From the NCBI GenBank assembly GCA_942486035.1, contig CALNXK010000023.1, forward strand, positions 3,159,501-3,223,500: a stretch of 64,000 bases of DNA, given 5' to 3'. Positions within the stretch are counted from its first letter, which is position 1; the number at the start of each line of letters is the position of its first letter. A program made the position numbers and the translations under genes. The notes beneath the pieces were generated by a model, which worked only from the letters and a program-made list of their open reading frames with translations, did no database searches and had not been told where the DNA came from. Shown here in pieces: positions 47,373 through 57,331 of this stretch. Origin of the DNA: Porites lobata (lineage: Eukaryota; Cnidaria; Anthozoa; Scleractinia; Poritidae).

Positions 47373-48312
47373 GGTGATTCCCTGGTTTTGCACTGCGCAT
47401 CTCTACTGCGCATAACAAGATGGCCGCCGTAAAAAAAGGCATGTGAAGTAACATTATTTAAATGAAGTTGACTGAAGAGAAACGCTATTGGAATTTTTGC
47501 TTGCTGCTGTTTCTTGCCGAGGTGAGACTCAATGTGTTGGGAATGTGCATAACGTAAGCAGTACGAGTGTTGCTGAGTTCGACTTCCTCTCGGAGAACCT
47601 CGATAGTGGATGTTTAACTTGAGCTTACTCACTTTGATTTTCCTTTAAACACTTTCTTTATCACATTGCGTCCTAAATGTGATATCTCGATGTAAATTCT
47701 GTTAAAACGGATTTTTTAATACTGTCTCCCCCCTTTCACATACATTCTGTTTTGAAACTCGTCCCAGTCCTCTCAAAAATCGGAGAAAATGCATTTGGTG
47801 CGCACTTTCTGCAGCTCTACCGCAAAAACGAGTACGGTGACCCCCATTTTTTATTTCATGATTTTAATAAGGACAGTACTTCCTTTCGATGAGAAAAAAA
47901 TTGGCACAAATGTATGTTCAGTTTTTTGGCAGTTTTACTAAATGTATGGATTGAGCTATCACGGGTCGAAAAGCGCGTGTCCAATTTAATTCTACTTTGG
48001 AGCGTAAAGTAAAAACAAGGGCATTAAAAGGCATTTTTTCTGGTACGTAAGTCGATAAACAATACATTAAAATCAAATTCTGTGCAATACCACATGCATC
48101 ATCGAAAAATCTCTCCTTTTTGTTTACTTTTGAGCTGCCCACAGTTTTTGTCAAAGGGTCCTAAATAGCCGTATTTGTCAGCATTGTGACGTCAAAACGA
48201 GCACGGTGACCCCCACTTTTTATTACTTTTTTATCATCTTCTTGACTTGTTACATCAGTGTACCAAGTTTCATCTACAATCTATGTTTGGTTCTTTTACT
48301 AAGGAATCACTT
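47373..48312. mobile_element. 940-bp TTAA-inserting non-autonomous transposon
   Basis: TTAA precedes (47369-47372) and follows (48313-48316) the element. The ends are GGTGATTCC and the inverted GGAATCACTT. The intact target, AAATTTAAGTATACCTTG, survives in the A blocks at about 41738 and 44557, confirming the insertion point. The interior has two direct repeats around CGGTGACCCCCA (near 47836 and 48206). The TTAA target points to the piggyBac or Kolobok groups. No transposase frame is present. Confidence 0.85.
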
Positions 48313-49150
48313 TTAAGTATTCCTCGCGAGGTTGTCCTATTTTTCGAATATTTTAGAAAATGCTATTCCAGTCGCCATGTTATTCCATTCATTCGTCACG
48401 CCATGGCTACTGGAATTTGCTGAAAATTTTAACCAGACGTTTTGGTTGAATGGAAAGCGCTCTTGTACTTGCAATTTTTTTTACCAACTTTTAACTTTGG
48501 CATTCCAGTCTGCAACTTTCCAGCATTTTACGAGCACAATCTGGACGTGCCTAAACTGTTCAACTTTGTGCAAATATATTTGGTTGTCTTTAGTAGAGTA
48601 GGGTTAGACACATTGGGCCGATGATATGTTTAAACGAAGTCTAAGTTATCCTGTGTTTAAGGCCGAGAAGCGGCTGAGACTTTGTCTTGATGAACAACAC
48701 TGTTAAACTATGTTTAAAAGAGATTATTAAAACGTGAGTGAGCCGTGTTTTTTTCTAGTCAATGGCTAAATAATGTCTCATCAGGAAATGCATTAATTGT
48801 CTGAGGGGTAACTTATTTGTATGCACATTTCCCTATTTGAAATTTAGACTCAATATGGTCTCTAAACCCGGTCGAACAACTAATTTTTAGCAGAGAAGGC
48901 GGGTATGGGAAGAGAATTGTTGTTGGCGGAATTGCGAAGAGAATTTCCAAAAGCAAAAAAATGAAGGATTTATTTTTTTTACGACAATGAAACGTTGCAA
49001 AAAAAGTCAAGTTTCAGTATCTAAACGTAATCAAACGGGAAATGAACCAGATCGAAGGATGCTGGTGGGCGGCTGAAACTCCAGTCCACGAAAGAACATC
49101 ATTTGCAACGTCATGTATTAACTAAGAGAAACTAGTGAAGGAAAAGCTCT
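48313..49150. other. Diverged A-block remnant, then unassigned sequence
   Basis: 48317-48470 continues the A block interrupted by the TTAA element (for example ACCAGACGTTTTGGTTGAAT). It then diverges. From about 48640 to 49150 nothing is recognised. Confidence 0.5.
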
Positions 49151-49230
49151 TACTGATGTTGAAGTTATTCGCAGGAAAGAAGCAGAAATCACAAACAAGG
49201 AGGTTAAGTTTGCTAATACTAACAAGTTAG

Positions 49231-50385
49231 TTGTGTTCCCCGTCTCTGTGGTTAATGCGGCTCCATATTTTAGACACTTGGTCACCTCTCAGGTGTCATG
49301 AGGTATCAACCTCTATGATTGAATCTAGTTATTGTGCTTTAAAATGGGCTCATGATTTTGCGGGGGTTCCCAATCCTATGAGTGGCACCTTTGTCAAAAA
49401 AATGGTGAAAGGGCCCAAGCGTCAAAATAACAAACCCGCCGCGAAGAAATCTCCCATTTCAAAGGAGGCCCTCTCAGCGTGTTGAAGTAAAATTGAGCAT
49501 TCTGATGAATTGCCTATACGTAGCCAGGGACATTTCTATGGCCTTACTCTTATTTGGGTGGTTCTTCCGTTTCAGTGAACTCGCAGCCCTTACCATCGGT
49601 GACATTAGCATAAGCGACACACATTTAAACATCAAAGTGTCTCAGAGTATCAATATCGTAAGGGGAATGAAGTGGTGATCTGTAGATCCGGCATGGTTAC
49701 CTGTCCTGTTTCAAATCTAGAAAGGTCCATGAAATTAACAGGTGTCAGTACTTCTAAGGTTTCAGATTTTTTGTTCAAACCTATAGTCAAAGTTAGATCC
49801 AGATATAAAGTTATAGACAAAGTAAAACCTCTCAGTTATACTCGCGCAAGGGAATCCCTGGTCGAGCTGTTGCTCGAATTTGTGCCCAACACGGCCAACA
49901 TAAGCTTGCACTCATTCAGATCAGGCGGAGCTACTACAGCAGCCAACGATTCAGGGACTTTAAGATCCAACGACGCGGACGGCGACGAGAACGTCAAAAA
50001 ACAATAGGTTTTATAAACAAAACAACAGCTTTGCACGTGCATCACACTTTTTTTGTCATTTCTTTCCCGTTTTTGCACAACTACGACGTGAAAATGCCTA
50101 ATTTCGTGTTTATGGAGGACGTAAACAAGCAACGACGAAATTTTATTTCTCTTTCTGAGCTTGGATATGGTTCCTTGAAATTCAGCTTCAGGAGGGTTCG
50201 CCTACATTTGAAAAAGTAATTGGGTACGAATAATCGCTATAAAGACTGAAAGAACGCAAACACACTTTTTTAAGAGACGTTCTCGTGGCCGTCGCGTCGT
50301 TGGATCTTAAAGTCCCTATAGATGCTGGAAACGCCACGGTAGATGGCGTTCAGAGACGGCCTAGGACGGTTACATATAGAAGATT
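49231..50385 (+). pseudogene. Broken tyrosine-recombinase (Crypton/DIRS-like) transposon gene
   Basis: Three frame-shifted pieces (49231-49485, 49493-49678 and 49672-50007) read as parts of a tyrosine recombinase. FRFSELAALTIGDI holds the first catalytic arginine, and HSFRSGGATTAAN holds the HxxR motif. The protein is then cut by a MITE (49953-50317). Downstream at 50321 the frame resumes with CWKRHGRWRSETA and, after a stop, DGYI, supplying the His/Trp and the nucleophile tyrosine. This family cuts and rejoins DNA through a tyrosine intermediate and moves Cryptons and DIRS-type retroelements. With at least two frameshifts, internal stops and the insertion, it is inactive. The 5' part of the element was not delimited. 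Confidence 0.75.
49953..50317. mobile_element. MITE, GACGGCGACG-ended family, inserted in the recombinase relic
   Basis: The ends are almost perfect inverted repeats of about 40 bp: AGGGACTTTAAGATCCAACG at the left and CGTTGGATCTTAAAGTCCCT at the right. The family phrases CAATAGGTTTTATAAACAAA and CGACGTGAAAATGCCTAATT are present. It splits the tyrosine-recombinase coding sequence between the HxxR block and the C-terminal Trp/Tyr block. The open frame at 49836-50132 (-) is a product of this element. Confidence 0.88.
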
Positions 50386-51099
50386 CTCTTGATAATCGCT
50401 TACTAGTTACCAAATCTCTAGGAATTTGATTTAAGTTACATTTTCACTCCCCTTCTTTGTATTTCCATCCAGTGCAGCGGTCTGTTTTCCTATTTAACAC
50501 GGAATGATTTCATTGTTTTCACTGTTCACTGTTTCAACAATAGGGAATAGGGAAAACTTGTTTTTTGCTGCGGTTCTAAGAATAACAGCAAATTATTGTT
50601 TTCACGGTTCCAGCTTATTGACAGCGGTCACGGAGACTCAGGTGTAAAAGGGCGGGATTTTACTGAGGTGATCATTCTAAGCTGACATCGCTGCTTGAGG
50701 GGTGAGTTTCATTTGTCAATGCTTTTTTCTTTTTCTGTCATTTGAATTGATTGTTGTTGGTCGTTGATGTGCTCATAATTTTGTATTCTAGTTCAACCTC
50801 TCTCCCTCGAGGTTCCTGTTAAGTGTCTGGCTCTGCTTTCGGGAGGGTTCAGGGTTCCTCCATAGTTAGGCGGTTTTTCCTGACGGGCTGATTTTGAACT
50901 ATAGGGTCTCTGAAATAGCATTTCCAGCCTTCGAAGAGGGCTATGTTGAAGCCTATGTTGAAGCCATAAATAAATAATTTAGACACTTTATCGAACCGAA
51001 ATGAACACATTGAACCGAAGAGGAAGTGAAGAGCGTGGCCGCGGACCAAATTAAACGTGCCCGCCAAAATAATTGGGGGGAAGTGGCCTCCCCATGCTA
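50386..51099. other. No gene recognised
   Basis: No domain or clear repeat end is seen. The frame at 50849-51301 (-) runs from this region into a diverged A block and is not supported. Confidence 0.4.
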
Positions 51100-52590
51100 C
51101 GGCACTGTAGTCGGCGGCAATCGAACTAGTAGATTTTTGATAAAAACAAACTAAGATAAGAAATAGCGGCTTGACCGAGACTCTCGGACGTTTGTGACCG
51201 TTTGTGCTTCGAACAAAGACAACAAGGAACCAGAGTAGCAGCGAAGAATTGGGGCGCTTTCCATTCAACGAAAACTTTCGAAAATTTGGAAACAACAACA
51301 AATGGTACAGAAATTTCCGGGAAAGCGCAGTTTCCAGAAATTCCGAAAACTGTTAGCCTGCGAACAGCAGACGCATTTCCGGTCGTCGCTTCTCTCCCTC
51401 CGAAAAATATATTTTTCGGAGGGAGAGAAGCGACGACCGGAAATGCGTCTGCTGTTCGCAGGCTAGAAAACTGTTTACTGATTTCCGAAATGCGCTCTTG
51501 CACTTCCGGGAAAACTGTCTTTGACAGGATTGGTCAGTTTACCTTATCACGCATATGTTACCATCTAATCGGAGCAACGGTTAGAAAATGCGGACGACCG
51601 ACCAATCACATGCATGAGTATACTAGGATGTTTTCACGGAACGATTTCTGTATTCGTATTAAAGACAGTCTGTCGCGTATTATCTGTTTGCAAATATTTG
51701 GTTTACTTTACTTCAAGGTAAGTACATCAAATGGCCACTTCTAATAACAAAAGTAGGTTTAAACATACAACTTTAGATTAGCAACCCTTAATGCCTATGA
51801 AAGTCGACCCAAACAAGTAAAATCGTAGGCTTCTCTAGATTGTTGTCGGCAAGTTTTAAGCAACTTAACTTACGGCGCTGGGAGCAACTTTTTGGGGTTC
51901 TAGCAAACTTGAGCAAGTTTTGCCTTTTTGAGCACATTCAGAATGAGTAAAATATAGGTTTAGGGGACATATCAAGCACCAAAAGCTCATCGATTTCCTT
52001 GAAAACTTCAATTTGGGCGGATTATTGAATATTCATCAGCGCCTTTTGAATACACAACCTTTCACTTGACAACGTTTCGCAGGTCTGAAAAGGCATTTAC
52101 ACTCACTTAAGAGGCCTGAAACGCAGTCTGTACATAAATAAACACAAGAAAAGAAAAAGAAGAAAACTTAAAAGCGAAATTCAATGAACATTTTGCAGAT
52201 TTATAAAGCAAAGAATACAACGTCATAAATGTCTTGACGTAAGAGTAATTAATCAGCTTAGTAATGCGGTGTTGCTAACGGGCTCTCGACATCCTAAGAA
52301 GCCTGAAATGCAGTCAGCACACAAATAAACACAAGAAAATACTTGCTTTAAATGTAGAGTTTAATGCACATTTTGCCTAATTACAGCGGCGGGGAATAAT
52401 TCTCATACAAAGTCTTATTATTATTGCTGTGTGAATAATTGATTAGGAGGAAGTAGGATAATGTTAGTTGTTCTTGGCTCTCATAGTGAGCTTGGGTATC
52501 CTTGAATTTCTCCCATGTTTCCGAGAAGCTCTTTAAAGCTAAGTTTCAAGCTATTTTTCTTGACCGATGTTAGCAATTTCGTCAAGAACG
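51100..52590. repeat. Diverged A and B blocks outside the main array
   Basis: A-block phrases (AGTAGATTTTTGATAAAAAC, TGCATGAGTATACTAGGATG and CTTCAAGGTAAGTACATCAA) run to about 51730. They are followed by a diverged B block (GGCGCTGGGAGCAACTTTTT near 51874, up to TTGACCGATGTTAGCAATTT near 52560). Many substitutions and indels separate it from the main array, so it is an older copy. Confidence 0.75.
51354..51465. mobile_element. 112-bp perfect palindrome with 9-bp target duplication
   Basis: The element is 56+56 bp with no spacer, and every base I checked pairs. The ends are TAGCCTGCG and CGCAGGCTA, and the centre is AAAATATATTTT. GAAAACTGT flanks both sides (51345-51353 and 51466-51474). The host sequence is the A block, where the uninterrupted form is visible (GAAAGCTGTTTAAGTTCC near 41626). 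A 9-bp duplication is typical of Mutator-like transposons. The frames at 51126-51503 and 51202-51744 run through it and are not genes. Confidence 0.92.
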
Positions 52591-52866
52591 AAAAGTAAAG
52601 CCCTTAATTAACGTTATATATAATAATACAATGTATCAAGAGACAGAAAGATATTTAGGTAGCATTTTTTGAAATTCAGACAGCAACGTTTTGAACTTTT
52701 TGGCATTTTTTCAGCAACGTTTACAGTTCAACTAGGAAAACCGTAAACACTAGAAATTTCTCTGGAATGTTTATTGTGTTGTGACCAATCACAGCAAAGA
52801 TCAGGACATGCGAACTTGCCTAATTAACGTTCTTGCTTGCGGTTGATCAGTTTTCTCATGCCTGAT

Positions 52867-53269
52867 CACGGACACCCAACGAGAATATAGTTCAAATTTA
52901 AAACCACTTAAACATGGCATTGTCAAACGTATTTTAGTATTTAAACGGTACATATAGGCATATTTTTATCCCCTAAAAATTTTTATCTGTTCGGATTTCC
53001 TAGCTAAAAGTCTAGTGATCCGAACATTATAGGGATCAAAACTTACCTTTTCGAAAATTTCAGCCAAAAAAAAGGCTCTCGAAAATTCTGACCTTTTTAG
53101 GGTAAAAATCCGTTAAAAATGGGCAATTATACCATTTTTCAGTCGTTCGAAATTCCTAGGAGAGGCGGGCAAGCAAGAAATTTACAACAAATGTTCCGAA
53201 AATTCAGTTCTAGATCTCAAATCGTCTTCCGAACAGATATTTTCAAAAAATTGACGTTGGGTGCCCCTG
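52867..53269. mobile_element. CAGGGGCACC-family MITE, older copy
   Basis: Closely related along its length to the element at 36378-36776 (for example CACCCAACGAGAATATAGTT and CCTAGCTAAAAGTCTAGTGA). The left end is altered to CACGGACACCC; the right end is intact (CGTTGGGTGCCCCTG). The flanks GCCTGAT and GCCAGAT may be a decayed target duplication. Confidence 0.8.
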
Positions 53270-54506
53270 GCCAGATTGCCTGTTTTCTTGCAACGCAATA
53301 ACATTGCAGAAACATTTCTGGTGTTTACGGCATGAATGTAATAGGCCATTTCCGAGTTCCAAAAACTCACACTTTGAAAACGTGACCAAGTGCACAACCT
53401 TTGTTTTGAAAATTAGCAATTAATGAATGAGGCTGAGTATCATCTGAAGAATTATGGAGATCGAAGAGGGTGTTAACCGATACGAAAATAGCAGCAAATG
53501 AAATTATCAGACTCGAGACCCTCCGCGAAGTACTTTGTCTTGCTCTTTTTGTTTAGATTTAATGCTCGTCTTATTTCAAAATGCAGGTACAAAAAATACG
53601 ATACAGATGTTAAATTTGGATGCGAATTGTTATTTTCTAACTTTTCTTCACTACATAAATGCAGGCCGTAATTTGGGATTTATCTGCACATACTTTTTCT
53701 CTTCCTTCTCTTTGTTTGGATGGTAACAGGTTGGGCTATCTTATTGTAAAAGTGTGGATGTTATGCAAAAGAGAAAACTGTCGGTTTAAAAAGAGGAAGT
53801 AAGAAATAGGTTAGTTCTAAGACGCAAGAAACAGGTCGCTTCCTCAAGCTATTGACTGGTTAAAATGTGTTATTTGCTAGAAGGAAGCAACTGAAAAAGC
53901 TCAGTGTCCAGTTAACAGGAGACCGCCCTCCTCTGGTGCTGGATGCCTTACTTTTGAAGAAGACTTAACGTCATTTTATGAGGCGGCGGAATTAAGTTTA
54001 GCAGTTGACTAAAAATGTTTTGACGTGGGAAATGGAATTGCTTCCACTTTAGCAAGTCGTTTGCTATACGGTGGCATAAATGTTGTCGCGATCCGTTTAA
54101 CAGGATGAAACTGGATCGTATGATGTAAAGAAAAATGCCTGTAGGAATCCACAGCGGCAAACGGACACACGCTCGAGTAGGTTTCTGTTCGCACGGCGAA
54201 GAAGCAGACATGAAAATGATAGTTCATGTAGCTGATGCAATAGCAAATGATCATTAGTGAGTCATGATTCGAACTTTTTCCCTTTTTTTCTCGCTCCGTC
54301 TTCCCCACTATTTTGGAGACTAGTCGAACAAGCCTATTTAGACTTGAAGGAATTTTGAGTGTCCCATTGCACAAAAAACTCCACAACATCCTAGCAACTT
54401 ATCTCTTTGCGAAGGCCCTTGTCCCATCTTAATCGAAGTTTCTACCTGTCTTCCATGGCCTAGCAGTGTGTGATAAAACTTCCTTCTCCGCTGGTCTTGA
54501 AATTGC
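53270..54506. other. No gene recognised
   Basis: Contains a partial copy of the TAGGCCA-ended MITE at about 53342-53420 and a fragment of the CAGATCTCG-type repeat near 53455. The frames at 53948-54389 (-) overlap each other and show no domain. Confidence 0.4.
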
Positions 54507-54699
54507 TAGCCTGCGTAGCTGGCGGTATTGTGTGGGTGCGAGATTAAAGTTTTGGCGGCGGAGCCCTGTTCCAAAAAAAGGGAGTAGGGACGAGGCGGTT
54601 GTGAGGGCTCCGCCGTCAAATCTCACTCGAGTATATTACAACGGCTCCGCTGCCAAATCTCACTCGACTACTACACAATACCGCCAGCTACGCAGGCTA
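54507..54699. mobile_element. 193-bp fold-back MITE, TAGCCTGCG ends, 9-bp duplication
   Basis: Inverted ends TAGCCTGCGTAGCTGGCGGT and ACCGCCAGCTACGCAGGCTA, with about 27 bp of perfect arm. TGAAATTGC is duplicated at 54498-54506 and 54700-54708. The terminal nine bases match the perfect palindrome at 51354-51465, so both probably use the same Mutator-like transposase. Confidence 0.9.
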
Positions 54700-54790
54700 T
54701 GAAATTGCCAAAATACTGAACATGGATTTTTGCCAATTTTTTTCTTATTGAAAGGAAGTATTGAGGTTATTGAAACCATGAATTAAAATA

Positions 54791-54870
54791 CAGTGGAACC
54801 CCGATATAACGAACCTCTATGTAACCAGTCCTGGCCATAACCATCTCTGGATATCAGTTTCGGGCCTTGT
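54791..54870. mobile_element. Pogo/mariner-like terminal fragment
   Basis: TA followed by CAGTGGAACCCCGATATAAC and GAACCTCTATG is a typical terminus of pogo/Tigger-like elements. No matching right end was found, so this is a partial copy. Confidence 0.45.
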
Positions 54871-56260
54871 GATTGGTTTAGGTCAAAACCAAAACAAAAT
54901 AAACTTAGCCGAGAGATACTGGAATAAGTAGAAGTTGAACAATTTTTTGGAATGGCAGCCATTTGCGTAGAACGGCGGAAACAAAATTCAGTAATAAACA
55001 CTACACGGAAAGACAGCTATTATTATTGTTGTTGTTGTCGATGATGATACTTATTATTGGGTTTACTTGTCCTCCGAACGTCCATTTTAACTTTATTACA
55101 AAGTGCGACAGCTTAATTAAATACGAAGTGCGATGGTCAGTTATCACAAAGTGCGACAGGTCAGCCTTATGGGAGGGTGCTAATGGGGGTAAATCTCAGT
55201 TAACTAGTATTTTTCAGCCAATTCTCAGTTAACTACTAATTTTGGTTAGCTATTAACTTTCCCTTTCAAACAGCGAATTTTATTCCGTCATAACCCGAAT
55301 TTTCCTTCTTTCATCAAGTCAATCACTTTTGGGTGTAGGCCCTACTAAAATCAAGGTGTAAATTTACATGAACTCTGCCACTAGTACAATTTATAAGTTA
55401 CTGAAAATATATAAGTCGTATAACCAAAATAGATCCAGACGCACCAGTCATGATCTCGAACTGATCTTCCCGACATGGTCATGCATGTCCTGCCATAAAC
55501 TACCTCAAAAGTCACTTTCTTCGGCACTTTCATTATTTGATCAGAATCAGTCTTGTACTTATCTGGTTGCTGTATGTCCTGTATCTTGCTTTTGGCCTAC
55601 GTTTCAATGCTTTTTTTATCTTTGCAATCCATTGCAACAGACGACGAGATACACAATCAATGCCAGAATATAGTCTTAAACAACAAAACTGGACCATTAT
55701 TTTTGGAATTCAGTTGGTGAATTTAATCACTGTTTGCAGCTATGGGAGAGACATAGAGTTGAGAGTGCCGACAAAGGTATGAAATGACACGGGACAATTC
55801 GTCTATTCGTGAGTGTAGCCCACTTCGAACTCGTAGTTCTTTTAAGCGATTGCTTTACTGTGGTTCCAAAGTCTTGGGCGTAGTGTTTTGTGTTGAAGTG
55901 AGAAACCAGTGCAGGCTTTCCACCTGCGTTGTCAGAAGGCCTTGTACCCCGATACAGATTTTGTCGACATCCTCTTTCGCCTCCCACATGGCTACCTTTT
56001 TCGCAGACGTACTTTTTTCGCTTATTTCAAAAGCCTAATAAAGATATCTAAGGGTTTTAAGAAATGAAACTGCCAAAACTGTTTCAGAAAGACCGGTTTA
56101 AATACAAAAATAAGAAACGTGGAAACTATTACACACACAAGATTCTCTCTAAAACCGTGACCCTTTTGTACATAATAACAAAAACCGTTCGGTTTAATTA
56201 CTTTCGCAGTTCTCGCAGGCACCCACCACGAGAAATACAACCTTACATAAAAGACTTCCC
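54871..56260. other. No gene recognised
   Basis: A short repeated phrase (ACAAAGTGCGACAG, twice between 55097 and 55160) suggests a transposon fragment. Open frames at 55368-55673 and 55727-55987 have no recognisable domain. Confidence 0.4.
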
Positions 56261-56313
56261 AGCCTGAGTTTCAGACATCCTCTAGAGTCGAAGGGATGTC
56301 TGAAATTCAGGCT
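56261..56313. mobile_element. 53-bp fold-back with 12-bp flanking repeat
   Basis: AGCCTGAGTTTCAGACATCC and the inverted GGATGTCTGAAATTCAGGCT surround a 13-bp loop. The flanks AAAAGACTTCCC (56249-56260) and AAAAGATTTCCC (56314-56325) match at 11 of 12 positions and look like an aged target duplication. Confidence 0.65.
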
Positions 56314-56348
56314 AAAAGATTTCCCTAGATAGCTTTTCACTGTTTTCC

Positions 56349-56861
56349 GTTATCAATCGATAAATCACTTGATCGCTAACGATTTTTATCGATTTCGATT
56401 TATATCTATTGGCTACTTCGGGAAGTAACTACACGCGGAACTGATGTTACTTTGAAAGGGTGGCAGATCTAAATCGTGCAAAAACAGGGCTCTCACAAAC
56501 CTGGCCAATATCGGCAGTCAGAAGAAAACTTTAAAGCAGATTTTAAAGAAAAGATAGGATTTTTTAAAACTTTTTTTTTAAAAAAAGTGATAATAAATTG
56601 TTTGATCCTTCGACTCTCAATTGCAACTCAATTGTTGACAAATTCACTGTTAACACGAGATCAGTTTTCATTTATGAATGAACCGGAAAAACAGATGTAT
56701 CTTCCCGATATAAATCGATGGAATCGGTAAAAGCTAGATAAATCGATAAACGAAACGACTGTCATCGATTTCTACCGATTGATCTATACAATCGATATTA
56801 ATCAAATCAGATTTATCGATTGATAAATCGATACCGATTTTTATCGATTGAGTACTCCGGG
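56349..56861. repeat. ATCGAT-dense region upstream of the small secreted gene
   Basis: About ten ATCGAT or AATCGATA words occur in roughly 510 bp, densest at 56700-56861. Two diverged direct repeats, ending CTTCGGGAAGTAACT (near 56415) and CTCCGGGAGTTACC (near 56856), frame the region. It may be a decayed repeat or a cluster of factor sites. Confidence 0.55.
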
Positions 56862-56945
56862 AGTTACCATATAGCGGTAGACGCATATTTTAAAGTCGCC
56901 TCTTCTTTTCTCCAAAGGTGAGAAATACTCTTTAAAGGACTAAAG

Positions 56946-57194
56946 ATGAGTGCTGTTACCAAGATCTTCATCTTGTTCACGCTGTTCAGCACTGCACAGT
57001 CCGGTCCATTGGCTTATGCAATCTGTCAAACAGGATGTAATACTGTGTGGGTGGCCTGTGTCGCTGCCGCTGGTGGAACAGCAGGGGTTTCCACAGGAGG
57101 TGTTGGAGTTCCCGCCGCTATCCTGGCGTGTAATGCTGCCCAGGGAGTTTGTATGGCTGCTTGTGTTGCTGCTGGTCTCACGCCCACCCCTTGA
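56946..57194 (+). CDS. Small secreted cysteine-rich protein, mirror-symmetric cysteines
   Basis: A single uninterrupted frame of 82 residues. Residues 1-19 (MSAVTKIFILFTLFSTAQS) are a good signal peptide, so the mature form is about 57-63 residues. It is rich in Ala, Gly and Val and has six cysteines at 27, 31, 38, 62, 69 and 73. Their spacing is C-x3-C-x6-C-x23-C-x6-C-x3-C, the same read from either end. The two halves look like amphipathic helices joined by a Gly-rich turn (AAGGTAGVSTGGVGVP), which suggests a disulfide-stapled helical hairpin. I recall similar short Ala/Cys proteins in algae, fungi and other cnidarians but cannot assign a function. There is no evidence for introns, and the start codon follows a purine-rich AAAG. 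A noncoding 5' exon is possible. Confidence 0.75.
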   Translation: MSAVTKIFILFTLFSTAQSGPLAYAICQTGCNTVWVACVAAAGGTAGVSTGGVGVPAAILACNAAQGVCMAACVAAGLTPTP

Positions 57195-57262
57195 GGCAGT
57201 CTTGTCAAGATCTCAGCCGCCGATTTTGTGTTACCATCACTTTAAATTTTCGCTTTGTTAAA

Positions 57263-57331
57263 TCGTGACTTGAATAGGTTATAAATCATCACTTGAATAG
57301 CTTATGAATTGTAACTTAAATGGGTTAAAAG
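57263..57331. repeat. Three 23-bp imperfect tandem repeats in the presumed 3' UTR
   Basis: Units at 57263-57285, 57286-57308 and 57309-57331 share the core ACTTGAATAGGTTAT with drift. They begin about 70 bp past the stop codon of the small secreted gene. Confidence 0.7.

Noticed and set aside
47918..48154. 78-residue frame inside the TTAA element as a transposase
   Set aside because: Too short and without transposase motifs; the element looks non-autonomous.
51202..51744. 180-residue plus-strand open frame
   Set aside because: It reads through a perfect palindrome and a diverged repeat block; the same frame is broken in the other A-block copies.
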